A stretch of 47,856 bases of DNA from Sergeia podlipaevii. Taxonomy: Eukaryota; Euglenozoa; Kinetoplastea; Trypanosomatida; Trypanosomatidae. Shown one piece after another: positions 35,948 through 46,500 of this stretch (position 1 is its first letter; the number at the start of each line of letters is the position of its first letter). Where the stretch lies: NCBI GenBank assembly GCA_030849805.1, contig JASANZ010002116.1:1-47856 (forward strand). Direction: 5' to 3'. Both the position numbers and the translations under genes were made by a program. The notes below the pieces were generated by a model. That model saw only the letters and a list, made by a program, of their open reading frames with translations, was not told where the DNA came from and ran no database searches.

Positions 35948-37702
35948 CTACAGAATTCGCAGTGGTATAGTCTCTGCCTGCTTCATTAGCTCTTGCTGTA
36001 TCACCTCATCAAGGACGTCACCGCGTGTGGAAGCGAGGCTGGCCAACTGTTGATGCGTGAACCCCTTGTCAGCGTTTGCCTTGACCAACTCTACGCACGT
36101 CGCCTCCAGACCCAGTTCGCGTGTAATCCTCGGCGCATGAAGGAGCAGCATCGCAACACAACGTGCAGTGCCTCGGGACACCAGCAGTGATTCTGGCAGC
36201 ATGATGCGACAGAGCTCACACATTTCTTCCACCAGTGCTTGCGTGGAGGAGACGGAGAAGGTGGTGCTACTCTGCAAAGGAAGGAGGCATTCCGCAATGA
36301 TGGCAATGTACGCACAGCGCATTGCAGGCCAGCTCTGCCATACCTGCTCTACGCAGTCAGGTACGTTACTTTCTGTGACTGCGGCGAAGGCCTTGGACGC
36401 ACTAGCGCCTGCCTCTCCGCACCGTGACCGAAGGAGATTGCGAAGCGCTGTGACGAAGGCCTTGCAACTAGGCTCCACCACATCTGCTAGGTCACACCGC
36501 CGGCATGCCGCACTCACGGATATACACGCAAGTGCTTCTACGGACATTTGGGACACACTGCACGCAGCCAACTCGACTTTCAACGCTGTATTGTACAATT
36601 CGTGCAGCGCCGCTGTCACATCAACATCTGGGTATATCCTGGCAAGGCTGACAGCGCCATAGAGGTGGAACATGACGATATTGTCAATGAGACCCTCAAC
36701 ACACGTCCTTCGTATGCCAGTCACAACGGCAGCGTGGAGTGCCTCCTGGGCGTACGGAGGCACAATCTGCGTGCACTCCTGCAGTGCAAGTGCTCGCTGT
36801 GCCAATGTGAAGATCCCTGGCAGCTTCAGCGAGTCCAGCGGAGTGCGCCACGCTTCTTCGGCTGGCGCCAAGTTGGTAGGCCACTCTTTGAGAACATAGC
36901 TAAGAGCAACAATGTTGCCTGCGGCTTTGCTGCGAAGATCCCCTGCACTACTACTACTACTACTGCTGCTGCTACCACCTGCAAAATGCGTGAACGCTTT
37001 CGCGCACTGCTGCCACGCTTGCTCAACCCCAATGACATCCCTAAGGATGAGAGAACTGTGCAACGGTCCTTGAGGCCTGGCGAGCGAACTTGCACTTGGG
37101 ACAGCAGAAGACGCCGTTGCTGTCGTCGTCGTCGACTCCGCCACGTGATGACGCGAGGCACAAACAAAACCAATAATCTCCTGGATCTCCTTATCGCTCT
37201 GAAGGTGCAGTGTCTCCTGCATTGGGAAACTGCGCACTACTTGCTCAATCATCTCCCACTGTGAGCACTGCGCGAGAATGCTCCAGAGCTGATAGAACGT
37301 CACGGGCCCCATCTCTGAAGATGGAGCGCTGGCAATAACGTGCTCTAGCATGATAGATGCCTCAATGGATGCCTTTAGCGCCTGCTCACTCTCAGGAAAC
37401 CATTGCAGCCCTTGCAATAGACGTCGCGTGACATTAAGCGAGGCGATGGCGGCTGGACCGGAGTTCCCCCCGCTAAGGCTACCATTTCCATTACTAGTAC
37501 TGCAGTCGGACCTCAATCTAGTGTCAAGCATGGAGAGAATCTGCCCGTGAGGTACATAGTCACACTGTGCGGCAGATGTGAAGGCCTCCACAAAGCCGAA
37601 GGATATGTATGCACTGCCGTTCCAGGCGGCCATCTGCTCTTTCAATGCCACATATAGGAGGCGGTTGAGAGGCCTCACAAGGGGAAAGGCATTGAAGTCC
37701 AT
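35948..37702 (-). CDS. Hypothetical 584-residue helical protein
   Basis: 584 residues, not recognised. It is mostly helical and rich in Ala, Leu, Ser and Cys, with repeated helix pairs (for example about 110-170, 295-350, 360-420, 440-500) that suggest an alpha-solenoid, though no clean PPR or TPR consensus is seen. A low-complexity Thr/Ser/Ala segment lies around 195-225 and a Ser run around 257-267. No catalytic motif is seen. The ATG at 37702 was chosen because a perfect pyrimidine tract with AG at 37713-37714 lies 10 bases upstream; the frame upstream of it would add a hydrophobic, signal-like stretch, but this is the translated pyrimidine tract and has no ATG. Without it there is no signal peptide; the mature N terminus MDFNAFPLVRPLNRLLYVAL is amphipathic and might be a mitochondrial signal. 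Function unknown. Confidence 0.65.
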   Translation of the reverse strand: MDFNAFPLVRPLNRLLYVALKEQMAAWNGSAYISFGFVEAFTSAAQCDYVPHGQILSMLDTRLRSDCSTSNGNGSLSGGNSGPAAIASLNVTRRLLQGLQWFPESEQALKASIEASIMLEHVIASAPSSEMGPVTFYQLWSILAQCSQWEMIEQVVRSFPMQETLHLQSDKEIQEIIGFVCASRHHVAESTTTTATASSAVPSASSLARPQGPLHSSLILRDVIGVEQAWQQCAKAFTHFAGGSSSSSSSSSAGDLRSKAAGNIVALSYVLKEWPTNLAPAEEAWRTPLDSLKLPGIFTLAQRALALQECTQIVPPYAQEALHAAVVTGIRRTCVEGLIDNIVMFHLYGAVSLARIYPDVDVTAALHELYNTALKVELAACSVSQMSVEALACISVSAACRRCDLADVVEPSCKAFVTALRNLLRSRCGEAGASASKAFAAVTESNVPDCVEQVWQSWPAMRCAYIAIIAECLLPLQSSTTFSVSSTQALVEEMCELCRIMLPESLLVSRGTARCVAMLLLHAPRITRELGLEATCVELVKANADKGFTHQQLASLASTRGDVLDEVIQQELMKQAETIPLRIL

Positions 37703-37712
37703 ATCCAAAAAA

Positions 37713-37765
37713 CTTTGTACACACAAAGCAGGAAAAAGAAGAAGAAAAATGAAAAGGAGTAAACA
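37713..37765 (-). promoter_or_regulatory. Polypyrimidine tract and acceptor of the 584-residue gene
   Basis: The minus strand reads TTTTCATTTTTCTTCTTCTT, then TTTCCTGCTTTGTGTGTACAAAG with the AG at 37713-37714. It fixes the start at 37702 and rules out the apparent N-terminal signal peptide. Confidence 0.6.
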
Positions 37766-38639
37766 GCCGCAACGATACAACGGCGAGACACAAACTCTGT
37801 GCACGTGTGCACTTACTATGCTACCTTTAGTCTACCAAAAAATGAGTAAAGAACGTGAACCAGAAACAAAAAGTCGGCATACACGCACACCGTAATATAT
37901 ATTCTTAGAGATACATAGAGAGGGAAGAAGAAGAAGATGGAGAATAAAAAAAAAGATTGAAAAGAAAAGTCACACCAATAAGCAACAGCGCGCATCAGTG
38001 TTAGTAGAGTAACGTGCAGTGCGCCATTTAATAAAGTTCCTTCTAGGACTCCATGCAAGGACATAGCCAGTGCCACTATACATGCCAAAACGAATATTCA
38101 CTATTTTTCTTCTTCTTCTTCCTCGTAACATGAAGGGTCCATGATTTTCCTGTAGCATATCTAAAAATAAAAAATGAAAATAATAAAAAAATAGTTGTAA
38201 AGGAGATATATATATATATATAGGAGAGAAAGCACACACCAAAAAAATAACAATGGAAAATAAATCTAAGAAAAAAACTAGAGAGTGCTCCTACTATATC
38301 TAGAAAAAGGTTTAAAAACGGTGTTTCTCAAGAAACAACAACAAAAACGAAAACGGAAACATATAAGTAAATACCCAAAGAAGTGAAATACTAAGAAAGT
38401 GAAGAGTATACACACATACGCTAGTGCATACTGACCATTTTTTTTTTCGCAGCACTCTCTACAAACCCACCCACAATGCCTCCCGTGCTGCGATAACCCT
38501 CCACACATGTTCGCAAACAAACCCAAAGGACTGCCCCCATCCTACGCTTCTATAGGCATAAACAACGCGCACTTTATACCTTGTGCAAGTCACTTTCAGA
38601 ACTCAACCAATTCTATGTGAAGGTATGCTTTTCTTCACT

Positions 38640-38644
<5 letters not shown>

Positions 38645-38681
<37 letters not shown>
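38645..38681. repeat. TC/GA microsatellite 9 bp after the kinesin stop codon
   Basis: A perfect TC tract of about 36 bases on the plus strand, reading (GA)n on the sense strand, begins only nine bases after the stop codon (38690-38692) of the kinesin-5-like gene. Confidence 0.85.
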
Positions 38682-38685
<4 letters not shown>

Positions 38686-38689
38686 GCGC

Positions 38690-41680
38690 CTACTTTGTGT
38701 CACTCTTGCGGCGGCTCCGTTCAGGGCGGGTGGTTGTCGTACTGCGCGCACTATCGCCAGTGGAGGAGTGTGCACTACGTATCCGCTTTAGTGTTGCGGC
38801 AGCAGGAGGAGAGGACATCACGTTACTGCTGCGATTGCTGGCCCATAGACTTGCGCGTGTGCGTGTAGCCGTAGTGTCTTTGGCATACGCACCTGACTGG
38901 GAGAGAGTAGAGGCCATGTAGCCTGCATTCTCCTTGGCACCGCTGACACCATTGCCATTGTTGGCGCAGCTGCTGCTTCTCACGCCGCTGATCGCACTTG
39001 TAGGGGCAACGGTGCTCTCAGGGAGCGTTGATTGACTTTCATTTGTAATAAATATCTGCTGCTGTTGCTGCTGAGACATGCTCAAGGCGATAGCAGACGC
39101 CATTCCAGCGCTAGGAGCAAGGGGAGGCATGAGCTCCGGTGTCACCTTGGGTGAACTGCTGCCTGAGATAGGCATGTACAGCTGCGGGTCTGCCATAGTG
39201 GCAAGCGGCATAAGCCCGTCTATAGAGGCCGCAGTGCTTTTGTTAATGTACGCGCGGAGCACTCCATCAAGCGCCGCGTGTACCTCCGTGGACACACCCC
39301 CAGAGGGAAAGGCTGTCTCTGCACCATGCACGGTAGCGAGACACGCATCGCGGACTGTGTTGTGCAGGAGCGTGGGCTCCGCCGGAAGTGGGTATGCCGC
39401 CCGAGTGGCTGTGTGTGCTTGAAGCTCCTCCTGAGCCTCCTCCATCGCTCGCTGCCCGTGCTCCTCCGCCTTCTCCAAGTCTTGAATGCTGTCCTCCACC
39501 GCCTGCCGCAGCCGTGCATAGACACCTGCAATTTCCTTTTTGCGCCGCCCCTGCAGCTGCGCGACCGCCCGCGCATGCCTCTCTTGGGCCTGAACGAAAC
39601 TCATTGTCATCTCTGTAAAGGCGGTGTTGATGCGGGCGGCAATCTTGAAGCACTCTGCGTCGGCTTGTGCTAAAAATGAAAAGTTTGACGTAGCTTGAAC
39701 AGCGGATATGGATGGCGCTGCTGCTGTTGCTCCGCCCATAGGAATACCAGGGCCTACAATGAGGCCAGTGACACTAGCAGCGCTAGTGGTGGTGTTGACG
39801 CCTATGAGGTCAGCTCCATAGGACGCAGTTGAACCACACACAATTGTACTACCATCAGAGGTGAGGTCAAGCACACGTGCAATGCCTGACATGGAGTCCG
39901 CAGACCCACTCGACTGCTGCTGATTGCTCAGCTGGCTGTGCAGCCTCCGTGCTGCTCGCGTGCGCGCCGTACCACCGTTGCCAAAGCCTCCTCCTCCCCG
40001 AACCGGGCTGGGCTGGAGAGAGCGGATGGCGCTGCTGCGCTGACTCGGTGGGATGCTGCCCCTGCCGTTTCTGTTTGGTGAGATACGATGCAACTGCTGC
40101 TGTGATGAACTGGTGGCTGGAGGCGGGGGTGGGGGCAGCGAAGGTGGGGCCACAGGCTGGCACTCTGTCGCCAAAATGATGGCCTGCTGCAGTTGTTGCT
40201 GCTGTTGTTCCTCTTCTTCGAGAGTCTCTATAGTACCAACCTTTAGCAGGGGCTTTGTCAGCTCTCCTAAAGCCTGAAGGATGGACATGCGCCACTCATC
40301 AAGCCGACAGAAGTCGCGCTGAGCGTTGCCACACATCGCCTTGCGGGCCCCCTCTACAGCGGTATGCACTACCTTCTGCAGCACCGCGGCCTGATTCTCA
40401 AAACGCTTGAGTGCGTCATGGTAGACCTGCTTAAAACTTTGCAGCTCCTCCTCCTTGTCAGCAACAATACCCTGGAGCACCTTCGTGTGAGACTCGGAGA
40501 TGTGCTTGCGCGCTTCTGTGGTTTCACGGTCCTTGACTAGCTGCTCCACGTTGCTGCGTAGCTCGTTGTTGTTCTCCTCTAGCTGCTGAAAGCGCTCGTG
40601 CTCCTCCTTAGACACGTAGTACCCACCGCGCTCGCTAACGCGTTCCTGAAGGCGGTTGCGCAGCCGCTGATTTTCTACCTCCATGGAGCGCAGGCGAATG
40701 AGCAGTTTCTCCTTATCTGTATTGGCTGCGTTGCGAATGCTGCGTGCCTTCACTGCGTACATCAAAGTGGACTTGGTCTCCTCAAGATCTCTACCAACCG
40801 CGGAGATGCAGGCCACCATGAGGGTGCGCGCGGTGCCACCAATGGAGTCCTGCAGGAGCTCAGTAAGACGAGAGTCACGGTATGGCACGTGCGTAGGCCG
40901 TGTGGTCTCGCTGGTGTTCGAAAGCGCCAAGAAGACGCTCTTGAGCGCAAGAAGAGATCGATTAATCTTGCCCGCCTCGCTGGCAGTGGAGCCGCTTGCC
41001 TGAGACTTCTTAAGGCTCTCAGAGCCGGCGAGATCCACCAGAAACAAATGCGCCACGTCTGTCTGTTGAGTGTACTCATTAAATTCCTCGAAATCAATAA
41101 TCAGCACAACGTGCGAGCGGCTACTGCGCTCGTTCATCATGGTGGCAGCGGTGTGTCGCCACGCGAGACCGCTCTTAACCGCCTCGTTGGCGTCGCTGAC
41201 GCGCGCAAGGGTAATTTTGTTTGTAAAGCGCGGGAAGCCGCCAATCAGGGTGACCTCTTCCTCACCATCTACACTAAGCATGTCGGTGAGCTTCTCGTTG
41301 TAAATCTCAATCATCGACAGCGTCAAGGCGCACTGGCTGCCCTCTAGTGTTTTCTGCTGTACATGCTCAAGCATGTGGGCAATCACCTTGTGTACGAGGC
41401 CGGTTTCCCCGCTGTCATTGCCAAGCATTGTGTAAGTCTTTCCAGTTCCGGTCTGACCATACACCATTATGGTGCCATTCAGTCCATCCTTTACGCATTG
41501 AAGAATCGGGCGACACACGGCAAAGACATCGTCTTGGGTAGCTGCCGGCGCGAACGTGTAGTCCGGGTCATAGGTCTTTGAATCTAGTAGAATACGTCTA
41601 TTCTGAATATCAAGGCCTGTGGCAGGCCTCTCCTGATCAAACAGCGGACGGCAGCGAACTGCCACCTTGATGCTGCTCAT
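38690..41680 (-). CDS. N-terminal-motor kinesin, kinesin-5-like
   Basis: 996 residues. The motor starts at residue 3 (IKVAVRCRP) and ends near 318. It has the P-loop GQTGTGKT (75-82), switch I NERSSRSH (183-190), switch II DLAGSE (216-221), HVPYRDSRLTELLQDS (264-279) and the neck-proximal LMYAVKARSIRN. All nucleotide-binding motifs are intact. After the motor, a coiled coil (about 323-470) contains GGYYVSKEEHERF (352-364), similar to the GVYxxxEE element behind the motor of kinesin-5/BimC proteins; this is why I favour kinesin-5, a plus-end spindle motor, but the tail lacks a recognisable BimC box. Residues about 490-650 are Pro/Gln/Ser-rich; a second coiled coil is at about 670-755; the end is Ser/Thr-rich and basic. 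ATG 41680 follows an AG at 41723-41724 after a pyrimidine tract; another AG lies directly before the ATG. Confidence 0.85.
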   Translation of the reverse strand: MSSIKVAVRCRPLFDQERPATGLDIQNRRILLDSKTYDPDYTFAPAATQDDVFAVCRPILQCVKDGLNGTIMVYGQTGTGKTYTMLGNDSGETGLVHKVIAHMLEHVQQKTLEGSQCALTLSMIEIYNEKLTDMLSVDGEEEVTLIGGFPRFTNKITLARVSDANEAVKSGLAWRHTAATMMNERSSRSHVVLIIDFEEFNEYTQQTDVAHLFLVDLAGSESLKKSQASGSTASEAGKINRSLLALKSVFLALSNTSETTRPTHVPYRDSRLTELLQDSIGGTARTLMVACISAVGRDLEETKSTLMYAVKARSIRNAANTDKEKLLIRLRSMEVENQRLRNRLQERVSERGGYYVSKEEHERFQQLEENNNELRSNVEQLVKDRETTEARKHISESHTKVLQGIVADKEEELQSFKQVYHDALKRFENQAAVLQKVVHTAVEGARKAMCGNAQRDFCRLDEWRMSILQALGELTKPLLKVGTIETLEEEEQQQQQLQQAIILATECQPVAPPSLPPPPPPATSSSQQQLHRISPNRNGRGSIPPSQRSSAIRSLQPSPVRGGGGFGNGGTARTRAARRLHSQLSNQQQSSGSADSMSGIARVLDLTSDGSTIVCGSTASYGADLIGVNTTTSAASVTGLIVGPGIPMGGATAAAPSISAVQATSNFSFLAQADAECFKIAARINTAFTEMTMSFVQAQERHARAVAQLQGRRKKEIAGVYARLRQAVEDSIQDLEKAEEHGQRAMEEAQEELQAHTATRAAYPLPAEPTLLHNTVRDACLATVHGAETAFPSGGVSTEVHAALDGVLRAYINKSTAASIDGLMPLATMADPQLYMPISGSSSPKVTPELMPPLAPSAGMASAIALSMSQQQQQQIFITNESQSTLPESTVAPTSAISGVRSSSCANNGNGVSGAKENAGYMASTLSQSGAYAKDTTATRTRASLWASNRSSNVMSSPPAAATLKRIRSAHSSTGDSARSTTTTRPERSRRKSDTK

Positions 41681-42571
41681 CTTTGCGGAAAAAATTGGAA
41701 AAAAAAATGAGATAAAAATGATCTAATAGTGAACAAAAGTGAAGGAAAGTAAAGAGGGGAAAATCTCGCACAATTGTGAATATACTGCTTTTCTTTTCAA
41801 GGAAACAGTGGTATGGGACCAGCAAATGTTATCTCTGCGTAGCCGCTAGTCTTCCCGCGGTGTTCTTTTCGCCTCGCTTTCCCAGTTTCCTTCCTTGGCC
41901 TCTCTGTCTGTCAGTGCGTGTGTAGGAGTAGAGGTGAGGGGAGTATGCAACACGGTATCTTAAAGACTAAGGAAAAAAAAAATGAAAAAAAAAAGAAAAG
42001 GAATACGTATATAATCAAAAGTGCACGCAACCTATAAATCTGCCACCTATATTATACGTAAACAATGAAACAGAGGGGAATCTATTGGGTGGTGACGACG
42101 ATGGCTTAAAACTTGATATGCAAAGAAAGTGATTACGCGCGAGCACAAAAGAAGAAAAAAAAAAGAAAGGGAGGGAGAATAGAGGAAAGAAAGGTAATAC
42201 AAGTGAGAGGTAATACATGACTACAAAAAAAATAGCACGCAATAAAATCTTGAAAAGATGCTCATACGTCAGCAAGATTGGATGATATAGACGTCTTCTT
42301 CTATGTTTCTATTTTTCTATTTTGTTTGTTTTGTTTGTTTTTCTGCACGCAAAGATATGATAAGTAGCAATCGTAATAACAACAGCTCAAAAATACTGCC
42401 ACGATGATGTCTTTTTGCTAATATTCCTTCTACTGTCTATCCATCTCATCTTTGATACGAATCGCTCTATAAATATTAATTATATGTAAATATATTTAAA
42501 TATATATCAAACGATAAATATATGCACTGCAAACCCGCACAAAAAGAATGAGATGAATAGAAAACGTAGTT
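41681..42571. other. Spacer between acylphosphatase gene and kinesin-5-like gene
   Basis: It contains the kinesin leader (about 42 nt) and acceptor at 41723-41724 with the tract ATTTTCCCCTCTTTACTTTC on the minus strand. The rest is AT-rich presumed 3' UTR of the acylphosphatase gene, with poly-A at 41970-42000 and 42150-42170 and TTTG repeats at about 42320-42340. No gene is seen. Confidence 0.5.
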
Positions 42572-42922
42572 TTAACGAACAATATCAAAAGATGAGAACC
42601 GACGCTTGCTAGCACTGCTTTGCCTCTTGCCGTCTTGCCCTCCCTCTGTGACGTGATCTACAATAATGCGAGATACCACGTCGGTCACTTCAGCCTTAGA
42701 GGGCCCTGTGTGACACCACGTAACCAACGCGTCAAGATTCTCGGGTGTGCCCTCGGCCATAATGGCGACACGTCCGTCAGTCTCGTTGCGCACCCAGCCT
42801 GAAATGCCCAGGCCACGTGCTTTGGCTAGGGTATGCTTACGAAAAAACACCCGTTGTACCTTACCAGACACATATATCTGGCGCAGCTGAAGCGGGATCA
42901 ATAAAGGAGTCTTTGGTGGCAT
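42572..42922 (-). CDS. Acylphosphatase
   Basis: 116 residues; the core domain (13-95) has the usual size of about 90. It hydrolyses acyl phosphates such as 1,3-bisphosphoglycerate in the cytosol (family knowledge). Motif GKVQRVFFRKHT at 20-31 matches the acylphosphatase signature GxVQGVxFR; the residue after Gln is Arg where Gly is usual. The catalytic Arg is Arg28 and the catalytic Asn is Asn46 in GWVRNETDGRVAIMAEG (42-58). The C-terminal 20 residues, rich in Lys, Arg and Ser, extend beyond the fold. The start ATG lies 20 nt after a candidate AG at 42943-42944 following a T-rich tract. It is a small gene between two kinesins. Confidence 0.88.
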   Translation of the reverse strand: MPPKTPLLIPLQLRQIYVSGKVQRVFFRKHTLAKARGLGISGWVRNETDGRVAIMAEGTPENLDALVTWCHTGPSKAEVTDVVSRIIVDHVTEGGQDGKRQSSASKRRFSSFDIVR

Positions 42923-43583
42923 CTATATGCCCCCTTTTTTTTCTTTGCAAGATGAATTGGAAAAAAAAATGTATCGCTGTGTTTACGTTGTTCTGATAAC
43001 GATATGGCTGGCGCACTGACTCGCTATAATAGAGGAAAAAAAAAGCCAAAAAATTATAGCTGATTATGTAAAAATGCGCGCACACACACGCGTATGAAAC
43101 AGCGATGACAAGAAAGAAGCTGTACTTCCAGTGGGAAAGTGCAGCAACCAAGCAATGATTGAGAAGGGTAAAAGTGATACTTTGAGCTACAGCGATGGTG
43201 TGTGGATAAGCTGGGTCAACTAGAGGCTGCGAGAATCATTAAAAAGGGGAAAGAAATCACACGCAATTACGTTTTTTTTTCCAAACGACTATTCTGGTAT
43301 GTTCCTACTACATTCAATAAAGAAATGTCAGAGATTAAAAGTTAAGTAGCAGCGAAGTTGACACAGGTGATGATTCGCCACGTTCCACCAAAAAAAAATA
43401 ATTAAAAAAGCCCCATTCTTCTTCATATTTTCTTGCTTTTTTCTTTTTCTTTTGAAGAGGCAAACATTTTGCCGTTTCTTTCGAGATGAGAAATTCAGTT
43501 CACAAAGAGATGAAACATCAATTCTTCGCACTTAGGCTCCTCACTGACAGTCGCAGCAATGCTCACACACACACATACACTCG
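42923..43583. other. Spacer between second kinesin gene and acylphosphatase gene
   Basis: It holds the short acylphosphatase leader (AG at 42943-42944) and then AT-rich presumed 3' UTR of the kinesin upstream, with poly-A runs near 43034 and 43388 and an AC repeat (43565-43573) next to the kinesin stop. No gene is seen. Confidence 0.5.
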
Positions 43584-46500
43584 CTAGCTCGCCATCGCCT
43601 TGACCGACGCATCCACCAGTCGCTTCAAACTTCCCAACTCACCTGCGAGATCCTCCTTAGGTGCAACGCCGTTCCTCTCCACCGCAGCGCCACCCTCGCT
43701 TTGAGCAGGGATGAGCTCGCAGATTCTATCCACTTTTGCTTTGATGCGGCTCTCCATAATCGTCTGGAGCGCGCGCCGATCCTTCCGGTGCGCCTGTAGA
43801 TCCTCTGTCAGCTTAGCAATTGCCCCCTCATATCGTGACACCACAGCAGCATCTAGCGGTACCGCGCTCACTTTCTCGCTTGCTGGCTGCTGTTGCTTAA
43901 GAGCAGAAATGATGTCCTGCTGCTCCTCCAGTTTGCATCGCCACGCAGCCTCACACGCCGCCAGCTCCTTCTCCATCAACTTCCGCCTGCTCATTTCATT
44001 ACTGCTGACACTATTGTCACCAACTTCAGCGTCACCGTTGCAGCTCGCGAGGGCCTCATCCTCAAGGGACCTCAACGTCTGCCAGAGCCGACTCGCCTCT
44101 GCTCGCTGCTGCGGCGTGAAGCTCACCGTTTCCAGAAGCCGAGACACCTCAAACTGTATCCTGTCCACCTCTCGCGCTACCTTCCTCCGCTGCTCCTGCT
44201 CTCGTGCCGCCGCTACCTGCGCAGTGGCCAGTTCTTCCTGAAACACAGCGGTGGCTGCCGAGAATTCACGCCGTAGAGCCTCCTTGGCTTCAGCAACAGG
44301 AGTCATGAGGGGCAGGGTGGCGCAGCGCTCCAACACGCGGCATCGCTCCTCACACACGCGCAGACGCAGTTTTGTATCTGCTACGGTGTCACGATTTTTC
44401 GTTGCCTTCTCCAGCAGGACTTTACCGCTGCCACTATTGCCATAGCGTCGTGTTACCTCTTCAATGCGATTGCGAAGTGCATCACACAGTTGTGCAATGC
44501 CTGCTGTTGCTGTTCCTCCCTGGGAGGCATCTACCGTGTCTAGCAACATGACCGCTCTTGGGTCTACGGTGGGGGAAGAAGAGGAAGGAGAACCAGACCG
44601 GCGGCTGCTAGCACCGCCACCACCGCCTCCGTGAAGCATCAGCAGCTCCACAAGTTTTTCGTCCGCGCATAAATGCACACTGGGGTTCAGCTCCGAGCGG
44701 TATCGAGCGCCACCTTCTTGAGAAGCTGAAGTACTTGACTCCGAATTTGCGGTCACCTTGGATGCCTGGACGTACGCTTCTGCTTCCTTCTTGCTGACTG
44801 ACCCCACAGTGCTCTGGTTCACAAGTGAGCCCGCCCTCAACTGCGGCACTGGCGGCCTCTCCTTATCTTGTAGTTTTTGACCTGCAGTGGCCGCGGCCTC
44901 CGTGCGCGCAAGCTGGCCTTCCAGCTGCTCCACGTGTGCATCGTATGCGTCAATCTCCTCCTGGAGCTGTAAAATGATCTCGTCCCTCTCGTTAAGGCGA
45001 GTGGTGAGGGAGAGCATGATGTCCCGCTGCTTGAGCAAGAGCTGCTTGTAGCGATCGACCTGCGACTTATCCTCTTGGAGTGCGCGACGCTCCGTGTCCA
45101 GCTCCTCCAGCTTCTGTGCATAATCAACTGCGCCACCTCCGCTTAAAGAGAGCGCTGCAGTCGCCGCGGCAGCGTCAGCGAGTCGCCCGCCATCCCCTAG
45201 AATACTCTCAAGCTCCGCAATGCGTTGCTCCAGCTGCTGCCGCAGGCGAAGTTCCTGCGCCTGGGCGTGAGCGGACTGCTTCAGCGCCGCCAGTGCCCTC
45301 CTCCGATCATCCTCCATGTCACTAAGCACGCTTGCATCCACAAAGCTGCCCCCGTTCGCGTTGTACTGCTCTCGCAGTTGACGCCGTAGCTGAGCCAGCT
45401 CCTTCTCATAGCGGCGCACCAGCATGGCCGGGTCTGCATCTTCGTTGATCACCGCGTGGTTGCGAATGTTCTTCGCACGGTTAGCGAACGTAAGCGTTGA
45501 GAGCGACTCCGCGTACGCCTCCAGTGCCGGGGATATACACGCAATGAGCGTGGTCTTGCAGTTACCGCCCAACGAGTCTCGCAGTACACTCGTGAGTACT
45601 GAGTTACGAAAGGGAATGTGCTTTACACGCCCCGTAGGCTTTGCGGCAAGGGCAGAGATGACGTTGCCGAGCTCGTGAAGCGATCGATTGATGCTCTTTG
45701 TTTCTTCAAGCCGTTGCCCAGTCACTCCTGCAGTTCGGACCTTTTCACTTCCAGCTAGATCTACTATGTTCATCTTGGCCAAGCGGTACGACGTGGGCTG
45801 CTCTGCGGCATCTGCTTCAATCGCCTCCACTACTATGGTGAACACTGCGTGCGAGCGCGAAGAGACCTCGCTGAGGCGTGTCGTGCTCGTGGCCCTGAGT
45901 GCGGTGCCACGCTCAATGAGCATGTAAACATCTTCAGGACTCCTCACTACCCACTCGGAAAGACTATCCACGTATACCCCGCGCTGCGGGGTGTGCCGCA
46001 CGGTGTAGGGCCGCGCGCTGCCCCCGCTACTCGCCGTGGGCTGCATGAGCAGATCGGAGATGACCTCGTTGTATATCTGCATGTACGAGGCCCTCACTAC
46101 AAACTGTTGCTGATGTTGTCGCTGGCTCTCGTAGATGACCTCAATGCGGTCAAAGATCTCCTCCACCGCTCTGGGGATGACGCCCCGCTCGCTTTCACTA
46201 GTGAAACCCTCCATCGTGTAAGTTTTCCCTGTCCCTGTCTGCCCATATGCCATCAATGTGGTGTTGTAGCCTTCCAACACTGATAGCACAGCTGGACGCG
46301 CGCTGCGGTCGTACAACTCTTGCTGTGTAGTTTTCTCATCGTACACGTGATCAAAAGTGAAGGTCTGCCGTGCGTACACAGCAGTGCCTCTGCCGCTTTC
46401 GCTATCCATTGCATCAGTTAATGTAACGGAGCAACAATCAGCAGACACGTGTGCCACATCTACGTATTGTCGGTATCCATTCAGCTCACGCGGGACCGGT

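Larger units (their letters stand above)
37703..38689. other. Spacer of about 1 kb between kinesin-5-like gene and 584-residue gene
   Basis: Besides the splice region at its left end it is AT-rich, with poly-A and TA repeats (38207-38222) and a TC microsatellite (38645-38681) next to the kinesin stop codon. It is mostly the presumed kinesin 3' UTR. No gene is seen. Confidence 0.5.

Noticed and set aside
37703..37804. Hydrophobic signal-peptide-like extension of the 584-residue protein
   Set aside because: It has no ATG and is the translation of the polypyrimidine tract upstream of the AG at 37713-37714.
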